From JBHHYU01 sp046757725 (GTDB lineage: Bacteria > Desulfobacterota > Binatia > UBA9968): a DNA stretch of 17,450 nt. The position numbers were made by a program, and so were the translations under genes. Under the pieces are notes generated by a model. That model worked only from the letters and a program-made list of their open reading frames with translations. It ran no database searches and was not told the origin of the DNA. This document shows positions 1-7,478 of this stretch, piece by piece (within the stretch, counting starts at the first letter, position 1; each line of letters begins with the position of its first letter). The stretch is from positions 1 to 17,450 of the forward strand of contig JBHHYU010000066.1 in the NCBI GenBank assembly GCA_046757725.1, read 5' to 3'.

Positions 1-121
1 ATGCTATCCTAAAACCGGAGCTCTCCGATTACCTTTAACTACAAAAGGATTGAGGCCTTGCCGATATCATTTTTGCATAATGAATAGAACTGTCGCTCAG
101 GTAAATCTTGAGATCTGTAAA

Positions 122-173
122 TTGCCCCTCCAAGGCTGGATCGCGAGTCGGCATATTCGAGGGTAGGGGGCAA
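122..173 (+). other. Inverted repeat in the leader upstream of the first VOC gene
   Basis: TTGCCCC at 122-128 is answered by GGGGCAA at 167-173, so the 38 bases between could be looped out. The loop holds a TCGCGA palindrome. It lies just upstream of the putative promoter of the VOC gene, so it would act at DNA level or terminate an upstream transcript, although no T tract follows. It matches no riboswitch class I know. The function is unknown and chance pairing is possible. Confidence 0.2.
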
Positions 174-189
174 CTCCCATATTTAGGCC

Positions 190-220
190 TTGACGGACAT
201 GAGCCTCACGCTGTAATAAT
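190..220 (+). promoter_or_regulatory. Putative sigma-70-type promoter of the first VOC gene
   Basis: A -35-like TTGACG (190-195) is followed after 19 bases by AATAAT (215-220), five of six matches to the -10 consensus. A TG dinucleotide sits one base upstream (212-213), as in extended -10 promoters. Transcription would start near 227, about 38 bases before the ATG at 265. That also argues against the alternative TTG start at 229. The spacing is two bases longer than ideal. Confidence 0.42.
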
Positions 221-264
221 CACGGAGTTTGTCAAATAGAAATGAAGCCGGGGAGGATTCAGAA

Positions 265-1071
265 ATGGTTGCTAAGATGAAGCATCTAGCCATAGTGAGT
301 GAGAAGGGTGACCTGGTAAGTGATTTTTATAAGTCAGTGTTTGGTATGAAGAGCCTTGGGCGCAGCAGGCCAAGTGGCGCTATTGCTGTTCGCGATGGCT
401 ATGTAGGATTGAATATTAACCCCAGAAAACCCGGCCGCCAGGCTGGGCTAGATCATTTTGGTTTTGAGGTCGAGGAACTAGAGGGTGTATATGCGCGGAT
501 GCGGGAAAAATACTCTGCTATTGAGACGCTTAAGAGGCCTAGCAACAGACCCTTCGCCGGGATAAGCACCCACGATCCGGCAGGAAATGTCTTTGACCTC
601 TCCCAGAAGGCGATGGAGAATAGGACTGATGTGTATGTGGAAGCGGAGCGCAAGCAGGATCGCCAGGTGAGTCACTTTGCCTTGCGCACACTGGATCCAA
701 CGTCTGTGGCGGTTTTTTATAGAGATGTCTTTGAACTCACCGAGAAGGAAAAGCCGGCTGACGATCCTAATTTCTACTTGACGGATGGTAAGGTAACTTT
801 GATCGTCTGCCCGTGGAAGATAACGGATTATAAGGGTACGGGAATCGAGCGACCGGCACTGGATCACATCGGGTTCAAGGTAGAAAGCATGCATGCGGTA
901 AAGAAGGATCTCCAAGCCTTTAGAGACCGAAACCCTTCTCATTCTCCGACAATAAAGGCCGACGAACAGGAGGCTAGGTTGAAATTGTTTTCGAGATGCA
1001 GCTACGGACAATTCCAGTTTTCAGATCCGGATGGAGTGTTGATCGATGTTGCCGAAGGTAAAGATTCCTAA
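265..1071 (+). CDS. Two-domain VOC (glyoxalase/dioxygenase superfamily) protein
   Basis: A 268-residue protein made of two tandem vicinal-oxygen-chelate modules, about residues 5-115 and 134-265. Each starts with an H-[LF]-A strand followed by a D..xxFY helix (FYKSVFGM, FYRDVFEL) and has a central LDHxGF motif. Candidate metal ligands are H7, H64 and D111 in module 1 and H137, H201 and D261 in module 2; Asp stands where Glu is usual in the third position. Such two-module proteins include extradiol dioxygenases and glyoxalase-like enzymes, but the substrate cannot be read here. I chose ATG 265 because GGGGAGGA lies 7 bases upstream. An in-frame TTG at 229 has no such site and would fall at the predicted transcript start. 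It is probably monocistronic. The VOC call is firm; the reaction is unknown. Confidence 0.88.
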   Translation: MVAKMKHLAIVSEKGDLVSDFYKSVFGMKSLGRSRPSGAIAVRDGYVGLNINPRKPGRQAGLDHFGFEVEELEGVYARMREKYSAIETLKRPSNRPFAGISTHDPAGNVFDLSQKAMENRTDVYVEAERKQDRQVSHFALRTLDPTSVAVFYRDVFELTEKEKPADDPNFYLTDGKVTLIVCPWKITDYKGTGIERPALDHIGFKVESMHAVKKDLQAFRDRNPSHSPTIKADEQEARLKLFSRCSYGQFQFSDPDGVLIDVAEGKDS

Positions 1072-1295
1072 GCTTTTGCTCCTCTTTTTTGAAAAGAAGT
1101 TTTTGAATTGAATTAGGCATCTTCCCAAAATACGAAAACAATCCTGAGTTCTCCACTACGATATCCTCGCAATGGACATCCGTTGGGATGTGTCAGGATG
1201 CAATAAAGAAACACCCATGGGAACTTCACGCTTCTCCTGGTTGTTTTAGGAAATAGCTCCTAATAATAGAAAGCCTTAAAAGGAGTAAAGATAAG

Positions 1296-1607
1296 ATGAA
1301 GACCTTTAACGTGCTTTTACCTGTCCTTTTTCTTGCGGGATCTACAAACTTTGACCCCGCGGCAGTCCGAACCAATGGCGTCGTTATCATTGGAGAATTT
1401 CCTGTTAGCGATTATTGCCACTTGGGTTTCCCGGAAATCCGAGAGGATACCCTCTTTGATGATCGCCCGGTTCTCGAGGAGTCGAAGACCTCGGCCCGCA
1501 TCGACTTCTATGCACATTGCGCTCATAAACCTATCGGTACTGAAGAAATACAAACGCAACGGGAGGAATTTAATGAGGATTTTGACAGCACTGAAGATGG
1601 CGATTAA
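1296..1607 (+). CDS. Small, probably exported protein of unknown function
   Basis: A 103-residue reading frame with a clear Shine-Dalgarno sequence (AAGGAG ending at 1285, 10 bases before the ATG). The N-terminus has Lys2 followed by a hydrophobic run (LLPVLFLAG, residues 7-15) and small residues, like a short signal peptide or lipoprotein-like leader but without a lipobox Cys. The mature part has only two cysteines, C41 (in DYCHLGFPEIRED) and C75 (in IDFYAHCAHKPIG), which could pair in the periplasm. The tail is strongly acidic (EEFNEDFDSTEDGD). Codon use looks coding. An overlapping frame starting at 1333 is basic and low in complexity and I treat it as a shadow. I do not recognise the family. 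It stands alone, about 220 bases after the VOC gene and 320 bases before the next gene. Confidence 0.6.
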   Translation: MKTFNVLLPVLFLAGSTNFDPAAVRTNGVVIIGEFPVSDYCHLGFPEIREDTLFDDRPVLEESKTSARIDFYAHCAHKPIGTEEIQTQREEFNEDFDSTEDGD

Positions 1608-1929
1608 TCAGGGCTGTTACAGCGCGATTCAACCCTAAAGGCGTGACAAATAGGCTGTTCCATGCTGCGTTCGGCACGGAGCAGGTCTTGACGTCGATTT
1701 AATCTACTAAATGAGATATCATACAGTAACCATTTGTATTTATTGATCTCCCAACGTCATTCCTATAAACTACACCTCCCAGCATCCCATTTCACTGACT
1801 TTTAAACCGGCCATACAGGCTTTGAGGAATGCCCCTAATAGCGTCAGGGAATCCTCGAAAACGCGAACTAATGCAACGTGTCGCGATAGCCGGTCTTGCA
1901 ATTTATGATTGACATGCTAATCAGGTTGC
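1608..1929. other. Gap without a recognisable gene
   Basis: This stretch of 322 bases is A+T-richer than its surroundings. An odd palindrome GCTGTTACAGC lies just after the upstream stop (1613-1623). A TTGACA hexamer occurs at 1909-1914, but any matching -10 would fall inside the next gene, so I do not call a promoter. No RNA gene or gene remnant was recognised on either strand. Confidence 0.5.
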
Positions 1930-2226
1930 ATGCCGTGGAGACCGAAAGCAAGCCGGAATACCGGCCTACTGGAGACGGAAAATCTATGCAGTTACTGCTT
2001 GTTTTTCGAGCCGCATTCACCAACGCGTCGCCCACTTGGCGGAAATTGCGGGCTTCACAAGGAATGGATTGAAAATGCTTCGTTGACGACTTGCAGCGAG
2101 ATGAGTAAGCAAGCGCTCGCCGCTACAGGGATCTATCGGTTGTTTTTTGATAAAACGGTGGGCTGGAATTACGTTCGCCGCGAGCAAAAAATCAGGCCCC
2201 GGCTGTTTTTAATCAAGAGAGGCTAG
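1930..2226 (+). CDS. Small cysteine/histidine-cluster protein, possibly metal- or Fe-S-binding
   Basis: A 98-residue protein with C20-x2-C23-x16-C40-x2-H43-x11-C55: two close pairs plus a further Cys, the spacing expected of a zinc knuckle or a small iron-sulfur site. FF (26-27) follows the first pair and LTTC (52-55) carries the last Cys. The C-terminal third is basic and aromatic (GWNYVRREQKIRPRLFLIKRG). ATG 1930 is the only usable start, since an in-frame TAA lies four codons upstream (1918-1920). The only ribosome-site match is a short AGG at 1923-1925, so the start is weak. It is convergent with the TPR gene on the other strand. I do not recognise the family. The ordered Cys/His pattern and codon use make it more likely real than not. 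Confidence 0.5.
   Translation: MPWRPKASRNTGLLETENLCSYCLFFEPHSPTRRPLGGNCGLHKEWIENASLTTCSEMSKQALAATGIYRLFFDKTVGWNYVRREQKIRPRLFLIKRG
2186..2210. terminator. Bidirectional terminator-like hairpin between convergent genes
   Basis: Six A's (2186-2191), then CAG...CTG arms around a GCCCCGG loop, then five T's (2206-2210). Read on either strand this gives a short hairpin followed by a U tract, as expected between converging genes. The + strand form lies within the last codons of the 98-residue gene; the - strand form lies about 100 bases beyond the TPR stop. The G+C stem is short, so efficiency is doubtful. Confidence 0.3.
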
Positions 2227-2312
2227 AGAAGGGGATCGGGAGAAAGGAGCTTAATGGTAACGGGGTTATTTATCAAAGTTTACATAAGATATCTTATCAG
2301 ACGTTTCAAAAA

Positions 2313-3008
2313 TCACTTATTCTCCGTAATCTCGCCAAGTTTTAGCTCTAACGCTTGAATTCGCAGTAGGATTTCCCCTTTCCTTGTGGAATCTGGGTTG
2401 CCGGTAAGGAACTGCCGGTACGCCGTTAAAGCCTCCTTGAAGGCATGGTTTTTTTCGCTGCAGCGCGCTTCCCCGAGCCGAGCGTCAGCTTTTAGGGGTC
2501 CGGGGAGGCTTGCTGCTTCACTAAAAGTCGCGGCAGCAGTTTTGCAATCCTCTGCGCTTTCCTGGGTATACGCGAGAGTAACAACGGCCAACTGCCGCAG
2601 GAAAGAATCCTGTTCTTGTTCACTAATTAACGTTTTGAGGATCTCTACGGCCTTTTTCGGGCTATTTAAGTTAATATAGCTCTTAGCCTGGTAAAATAAA
2701 CTGGCGCCGCTGTACGCTGTAGAGCCGTAGCTATCCACGTCGCGTAGCATTTCAATGGCCTTTTGGTATTCTCCGGCATGATAACGGCTAATTGCATGGA
2801 AGTAACTTCTCGAGGCGAGCCGGTATTGCCGATTTCTATATAAACTCCATCCCCATACACTCGCAGAAATCAGGATAATTCCGGCTATCGCAGTGATACA
2901 TACCGCTTTGTATTCCTCAAATAGGCGAAATAGTCTACTAGTGAATGTAATAAACTGATCCGGTTGACGAATGTCTTTACGGGTAAGTCTTTTACGTGCG
3001 CTGGCCAT
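2313..3008 (-). CDS. Membrane-anchored tetratricopeptide-repeat protein (YfgM-like)
   Basis: A 231-residue protein with a basic cytoplasmic N-terminus (residues 1-35), one membrane segment (about 36-56, ITAIAGIILISASVWGWSLY) and a helical repeat domain outside. Repeats with alternating A/Y/L positions include ASRSYFHAISRYHAGEYQKA and SLFYQAKSYINLNSPKKAVE, and another near the C-terminus. The layout resembles YfgM/TPR_21 proteins that assist the Sec translocon or envelope assembly, but a generic TPR scaffold is equally possible. I place the start at ATG 3008, with AAGG 5 bases upstream; an in-frame TTG at 3023 has a poorer site. It is the last gene of the MoxR-VWA-miaB-nuclease operon, 75 bases after the nuclease stop. 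The fold is fairly certain, the role is not. Confidence 0.75.
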   Translation of the reverse strand: MASARKRLTRKDIRQPDQFITFTSRLFRLFEEYKAVCITAIAGIILISASVWGWSLYRNRQYRLASRSYFHAISRYHAGEYQKAIEMLRDVDSYGSTAYSGASLFYQAKSYINLNSPKKAVEILKTLISEQEQDSFLRQLAVVTLAYTQESAEDCKTAAATFSEAASLPGPLKADARLGEARCSEKNHAFKEALTAYRQFLTGNPDSTRKGEILLRIQALELKLGEITENK

Positions 3009-3083
3009 CCATGCCTTAATCAACTACCGAGCGATTGGGTTAGAAAGAGGTGTAGGTCGCGGGGCAAAAACAAATGCTTACTA

Positions 3084-3611
3084 TCACATCTTGTACTTAA
3101 AATCATCCGGAGACATCTTCTCTAAGATCTCTCCCCATTTCTCTTTTGAAACATTGGAGACATTAGCGACTCGGGCTTCTTTTCCCTCGTCTGTTTGCTG
3201 TAAGATACTAGAAGCCTCCAGCACACTCTTGGCAACGTAGATCGGGCTTTTTGTCCTAAGTGCCAAGGCAATGGCATCACTGGGACGTGAGTCTATTGCC
3301 AAATCGCGCCCCGTAACCTTGAGATGGATAAGCGCATAGTAGGTATTCTCTTTTAGTTCGGTAATTTCAACCGAGTCGACCGAAGCTCCAGTCTCGGACA
3401 GAACATTCTTAAGGAGGTCATGAGTCATTGGCCGGGCCATATTTATGCCTTCCAGCTCCGTTGCCATTGCCGTGGCTTCCAAGAGACCGATCCAGATGGG
3501 AAGATTCAACTTGTTATCCGTGTCTTTGAGTATCACAATCGGAGTTTTGCTAACTGGGTCTAGAGTGAGGCCACCCACAGACATCTGAATGGAATCCTGT
3601 TTTCTGGTCAT
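3084..3611 (-). CDS. Bifunctional nuclease (BFN/DUF151) family protein
   Basis: A 175-residue protein with the conserved layout of the BFN/DUF151 family. It opens with a strand-rich start (MSVGGLTLDP...PIVILKD), then LPIWIGLLEATAMATELEG (37-55), RPMTHDLL (60-67) and IDSRPSDAIALALR (106-119), followed by a short charged tail. Family members include plant and bacterial proteins reported to cut RNA and DNA, and the family is very often linked to miaB in bacteria; the physiological target here is unknown. Its ATG overlaps the miaB stop as ATGA (3608-3611), and its GGGGGA ribosome site lies inside the end of miaB, so translational coupling is likely. No signal peptide is present, so it should be cytoplasmic. 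The family call is firm; nuclease activity is inferred. Confidence 0.9.
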   Translation of the reverse strand: MTRKQDSIQMSVGGLTLDPVSKTPIVILKDTDNKLNLPIWIGLLEATAMATELEGINMARPMTHDLLKNVLSETGASVDSVEITELKENTYYALIHLKVTGRDLAIDSRPSDAIALALRTKSPIYVAKSVLEASSILQQTDEGKEARVANVSNVSKEKWGEILEKMSPDDFKYKM

Positions 3612-4972
3612 GCTATCCCCCTTGCTTCAACCGGAACAGAGTCTGGGTTTGTACTAACGAGTTCCCCGTAAAGTGAGTTGGCGGTAGCGCTTATGATCCG
3701 GACTCGGGCCATGGTCCCAGACAAGTGCACCTCCCCATTGAGGTTTATGACCTTGTTGGTTCTTGTCCTCCCCATGATTTGTCCTCCCCCCTGTTTGGAC
3801 GGTCCTTCCAACAAGACTTCTTTTACGGACCCTCGTTCTTCTTCGTTCTTCCGGAAAGAGATTTTATTCTGAAGGCTCAGAACTTGCGCAAGCCGGCTCT
3901 TTTTTACCGCATCCGGTATGGCGTTAGGATATAGTTTAGCTGCCAAAGTGTGCGGTCTTGGCGAATACGTGAACGCGAAGATCTCATCATACTCTACTTC
4001 TTGGAGAATATCCAGTGTCTGTTCGAACTCCTGGGCTGTTTCACCAGGAAAACCCACAATGATATCGGTAGTCAACGCTACGCCGGGACATCGTCGACGC
4101 AGGCGCCGGATCCGGTTCATATAATCGTTACGAGTATACCCTCTCCGCATTCTTTTGAGCACGCTATCAGATCCTGTCTGTACAGGCAAATGGAGATGTT
4201 CACAGAGCTTGTCCAGGCGCTCGTAGGCATCGATCAACTCCAAAGAAAGATCTTCCGGATGGGAGGTGGTAAATCGAATCCTTTCCAGACCCTCAATGTC
4301 GTTAATCTTAGTTAACAGTTGTGCAAACGTCAATTCGCCGGGACGGGTCTTTCCGTAAGAGTTAACGTTCTGTCCCAAAAGCATCACCTCTTTTATGCCC
4401 TCTTCGGCTAGGTGTCCAACCTCACCGATAATATTTCCACTTGGACGGCTGATCTCCCGGCCGCGCACGTAGGGCACAATGCAGAAACTGCATACCTTGT
4501 TGCAGCCCTGCATAATTGTGATATAGGCTTTAGTCCCTTGAACTTCGGTTCTTCCTTCCGGTTGATCCATATAAGCAGGATCGCGGTAAAAAGCAGTCTC
4601 AACCGGACGACTCTCCCGCAATTGAACTGCTTGTACCATCTGGGGAAGCTTATGAATGTTATGGGTCCCGAAGACAAGGTCCAAAAAAGGAATACGCCGT
4701 AGAAGCGCCTTCCCCTCTTGTTGTGCAACGCATCCACCAACCCCGATGATCAATCCACTTTTCTTTTGCTTTAATTCACGCCAGCGGCCTAGAGCGCTAT
4801 AAACTTTTTGCTCCGCCTTATTTCGGACACTGCATGTATTTAATAGGATTAAGTCAGCTTCTTCGGCATTATCGGCCGACGTATAATCCATCCGTCGCAT
4901 GATCTGCAGGATACGATCGGAGTCGTACTGATTCATCTGGCAGCCGTAAGTCTGAATATAGAGCCTCTTCAT
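3608..4972 (-). CDS. miaB: tRNA-2-methylthio-N6-isopentenyladenosine synthase MiaB
   Basis: A 454-residue radical-SAM methylthiotransferase that adds the 2-methylthio group to i6A37 in tRNAs reading UNN codons. The N-terminal UPF0004 domain starts with IQTYGCQMN and has the three auxiliary-cluster cysteines C11, C47 and C81. The radical-SAM cluster motif CNKVCSFC supplies C157, C161 and C164, followed by VPYVRGRE. The C-terminal TRAM RNA-binding domain is at about residues 380-445. The length is normal for MiaB, and the GCQMN and CSFCIVPYVRG signatures fit MiaB better than RimO or MtaB. AGGA lies 7 bases before the ATG. The start overlaps the VWA-gene stop as ATGA (4969-4972), and the stop overlaps the next start in the same way. 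All key residues are present. Confidence 0.97.
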   Translation of the reverse strand: MKRLYIQTYGCQMNQYDSDRILQIMRRMDYTSADNAEEADLILLNTCSVRNKAEQKVYSALGRWRELKQKKSGLIIGVGGCVAQQEGKALLRRIPFLDLVFGTHNIHKLPQMVQAVQLRESRPVETAFYRDPAYMDQPEGRTEVQGTKAYITIMQGCNKVCSFCIVPYVRGREISRPSGNIIGEVGHLAEEGIKEVMLLGQNVNSYGKTRPGELTFAQLLTKINDIEGLERIRFTTSHPEDLSLELIDAYERLDKLCEHLHLPVQTGSDSVLKRMRRGYTRNDYMNRIRRLRRRCPGVALTTDIIVGFPGETAQEFEQTLDILQEVEYDEIFAFTYSPRPHTLAAKLYPNAIPDAVKKSRLAQVLSLQNKISFRKNEEERGSVKEVLLEGPSKQGGGQIMGRTRTNKVINLNGEVHLSGTMARVRIISATANSLYGELVSTNPDSVPVEARGIA

Positions 4973-6372
4973 GGTACAATCCTATCAATGACTTTATAAA
5001 GCTGATTGATATTCCGGCATTCTTCCACGGAGTCGCAGTAAGTCCGGTATCGAAGCATCTCACTATCACCCACTCCCCATGTTAAGCGACTTTCAGGATT
5101 CAGCCAGATAACACGTTTCGCTTTCTGCTGGATCTCGCTTAGCGCCGCCTCATTGGGGCGATTATAATTGTTTCTGCCATCTCCGATGATCAGGACGCTT
5201 GTCTTACATGTCACGGCAGAGAGGTAGTTGCGGTGAAAGAGCTCGAAGGCATGTCCGAAATTAGAGTGGGCGTAGACATCGATAACGTCACCTTTGACCG
5301 CCTTATCCACGGCCAGGTGAATCCCGTTTTCTTCAAAGAGTTGCGTTACCTCTTCCAGGTCACTCACAAAGACAAAACTCCGTACCTTGCTGGAGAGCTC
5401 CTGCACAGAATAAACGAACTGCAGCATGAAACGAGCGGTATTCAGGACGGAATCGGAGATGTCGCAGAGCAGCATGATTTGAGGTTTGTTTTTCTTCCTT
5501 CGATCGAGTTGGATCTGGAACGGTACGCCGTTGTACCTGATATTCTTGCGTAGCGTTTGTTTGACATTAAATCGACCGCTACGGGTTCTTTTGCGTCTCA
5601 CAGAAAGACGATTCTTGAAAAGTTGGGCCAGTCTGGAAACAGCCTCATTCATTCTCAGAATGTCTTCTTCTGTGTAATAGGCAAAGCTCTTCTGTAAAAG
5701 ATCTTCCGGCCGGCCACGTTCCGTAGATGCTGCTCCGTTCCTCTGGAGTTCCCGATGGATGAGGTCTCGAAGTATTTGGCTGAAGTGCTGAAGACGATGA
5801 TCCACGTATTTTATAATCTGCTCCAGCGTTCCATCCTTTGCTCTCAACTCAAACAGCATGTCCCGAAAGCCCTTAAGTTCCGCTTCTACGCTGTGAAGTC
5901 GATAATGACCCGTTAATCTCGCAAGAGCCATCATCGAGATTGTATCCGGGTTTTGCCCTAGTTCCTGCTCGGTTAGTTGTCGGATGAGCCGCTCTACCTG
6001 GACCCGGTCACCGGAAAGAATAGCGCGAGCGAGCGGAGACATGTTGCAGGTCGATTCTTTGAGGAGAGCCTCGATCTCGTCCAGCAAATCCTGGAACTCC
6101 TGGGGGGTCATTCCCATGAGGTTCATCAATTCTTGTTGCGATTCTCGAAGAGTGGTCCCTATTCCGAGAAAATAGAGGTCAAAAAGTTCATCGAACGTCT
6201 TGACATCTCTGGTTTGCTTGACGAGCACAGAGCGAAGGCCGTTTCTGAACAGAGGAAGGTCTTCTATTCCGAGCAGCTCCAATGCCCGAACAGCATCCAT
6301 ATTTTCCGACACAGACAGCCGCAAACCATGCTGCCGCAACATATTGGAGAATCTGATTATCTGATCTTCCAT
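4969..6372 (-). CDS. CoxE-like von Willebrand factor A domain protein
   Basis: A 467-residue protein. The N-terminal ~280 residues are helical, charged and CoxE-like. The C-terminal VWA domain (about 297-465) starts with PQIMLLCDISDSV and carries an intact metal-ion-dependent adhesion motif DxSxS (D304, S306, S308); D398 in LIIGDGRNN is the usual later acidic ligand. CoxE-like VWA proteins act with MoxR/CoxD AAA+ ATPases as chaperone pairs that insert metals or remodel enzymes, first described beside carbon monoxide dehydrogenases. The matching ATPase lies 24 bases upstream, so the pair should work together. No molybdenum hydroxylase gene is in the window, so the client is unknown. The stop overlaps the miaB start by ATGA. 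The ribosome site before ATG 6372 is poor. Confidence 0.9.
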   Translation of the reverse strand: MEDQIIRFSNMLRQHGLRLSVSENMDAVRALELLGIEDLPLFRNGLRSVLVKQTRDVKTFDELFDLYFLGIGTTLRESQQELMNLMGMTPQEFQDLLDEIEALLKESTCNMSPLARAILSGDRVQVERLIRQLTEQELGQNPDTISMMALARLTGHYRLHSVEAELKGFRDMLFELRAKDGTLEQIIKYVDHRLQHFSQILRDLIHRELQRNGAASTERGRPEDLLQKSFAYYTEEDILRMNEAVSRLAQLFKNRLSVRRKRTRSGRFNVKQTLRKNIRYNGVPFQIQLDRRKKNKPQIMLLCDISDSVLNTARFMLQFVYSVQELSSKVRSFVFVSDLEEVTQLFEENGIHLAVDKAVKGDVIDVYAHSNFGHAFELFHRNYLSAVTCKTSVLIIGDGRNNYNRPNEAALSEIQQKAKRVIWLNPESRLTWGVGDSEMLRYRTYCDSVEECRNINQLYKVIDRIVP

Positions 6373-6396
6373 ATTGTGCCGCGAAAATCCGACGGG

Positions 6397-7359
6397 TCAA
6401 TTCAAAAGGTCTTTATCGTTCGCAGCAGTGGCAGTATGGAAGCTCGCTTCACGCTCGGCGAGATATGCCCTCTTCTCTTCCTGAGCCTTGCGGATATCCG
6501 CTTCATACTTCATGAGCGTTGATAGGGTCTCTTCCACCAGTTGATCATCCAGGCGTCGGATATTGAGAAGGGTAAGTGCTTTGACCCAGTCGAGGGACTC
6601 ACTGACACTCGGCTTCTTCTTAAGATCGAGCCTGCGCAAACGTTGAAGCAACAGGACCACGTCTTCCATCAGTTTCTCCCCTACTCCGGGAACCTTGAGC
6701 TTGACGATCTCGATCTCCTTTTGAGGATCAGGAAAATCTATATAGAGATGAAGGCATCGACGCCTCAGAGCATCGGACAGCTCCCGGCTGTTGTTACTGG
6801 TGAGCACAACCAGAGGGAGATGTTTAGCCTTCAATGTTCCAAGCTCTGGCACACTGACCTGAAAATCACTCAACACTTCTAGGAGGTATGCCTCAAATTC
6901 CGTATCGGATTTATCAACTTCGTCGATGAGAAGAACCGTCGGATCCTGAGATACAATGGCGCGGAGAAGAGGGCGGGGTAGGAGAAACCGTTCAGAAAAA
7001 AAAGCGTTTTCTTCATCTGCGATACGATCCACCGCCTGCTGAAGGCTTTGAGATCCGTCTATCATCTCCCCGATCTTGTCTTTAAGGATCTGCGTGTAGA
7101 GAAGCTGCTTGGCGTATTCCCACTCATAAAGGGCCTTCGCCTCGTCCAAACCCTCATAACACTGAAGACGGATAAGCTCGACACCCAGAGAACCGGCCAA
7201 CACTTTTCCCAACTCTGTCTTTCCAACTCCTGCGGGGCCCTCTACCAGGATCGGCTTACGCATCGCAGCGGCAAGGTAGACCACCGTGGCTATGTTTCTG
7301 TCACAGATATATTTTTGTCCCGCTAATCGTTTGGCAACATCATCTACTGATTGAAACAT
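6397..7359 (-). CDS. MoxR/CoxD-like AAA+ ATPase
   Basis: A 320-residue ATPase with Walker A GPAGVGKT (residues 41-48), Walker B VLLIDE (142-147), a sensor-1 region LTSNN (186-190) and an arginine-rich ALRRRC segment (197-202) where the Arg finger is expected. The opening MFQSVDDVAKRLAGQKYI is the usual start of the CoxD-type MoxR subgroup. For that reason, and because AGAGG lies about 7 bases upstream, I start it at ATG 7359 rather than an in-frame ATG at 7437 that adds 26 atypical residues. It is the first gene of the - strand operon and is followed after 24 bases by its VWA partner. Such pairs use ATP to mature or remodel client proteins in the cytoplasm. It is divergent from the NRDE gene, with a 119-base shared upstream region where I see no convincing promoter. 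Confidence 0.92.
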   Translation of the reverse strand: MFQSVDDVAKRLAGQKYICDRNIATVVYLAAAMRKPILVEGPAGVGKTELGKVLAGSLGVELIRLQCYEGLDEAKALYEWEYAKQLLYTQILKDKIGEMIDGSQSLQQAVDRIADEENAFFSERFLLPRPLLRAIVSQDPTVLLIDEVDKSDTEFEAYLLEVLSDFQVSVPELGTLKAKHLPLVVLTSNNSRELSDALRRRCLHLYIDFPDPQKEIEIVKLKVPGVGEKLMEDVVLLLQRLRRLDLKKKPSVSESLDWVKALTLLNIRRLDDQLVEETLSTLMKYEADIRKAQEEKRAYLAEREASFHTATAANDKDLLN

Positions 7360-7478
7360 GGATACCTCTCTAAATACACCGAGGCTAGCATAAAAATTCC
7401 GGATGGACAACGCGCTGAAACAGCCCTGAAGCGTCATCTTCTATTGCGGAATAAATTCTCTTCCGGTAAACGATGCAT

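Noticed and set aside
229..264. TTG-initiated 12-residue extension of the first VOC protein
   Set aside because: No ribosome site before 229, the predicted transcription start is near 227, and ATG 265 has GGGGAGGA 7 bases upstream.
478..1011. 177-codon antisense frame over the first VOC gene
   Set aside because: It is a shadow: the sense strand encodes a clear two-module VOC protein and the antisense product has no recognisable pattern.
1081..1104. A+T-only hairpin with T tract after the first VOC gene as terminator
   Set aside because: The stem consists almost only of A-T pairs with a tiny loop, too weak to call.
2254..2358. 34-residue + strand frame with AAAGGAG upstream
   Set aside because: It runs antisense into the end of the TPR gene, its ribosome spacing is only 4 bases and the peptide shows no pattern; treated as chance.
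7360..7437. 26-residue N-terminal extension of the MoxR ATPase
   Set aside because: CoxD-type MoxR proteins usually start at the MFQSVDDV segment, and ATG 7359 has an AGAGG site; the extension looks unlike the family.
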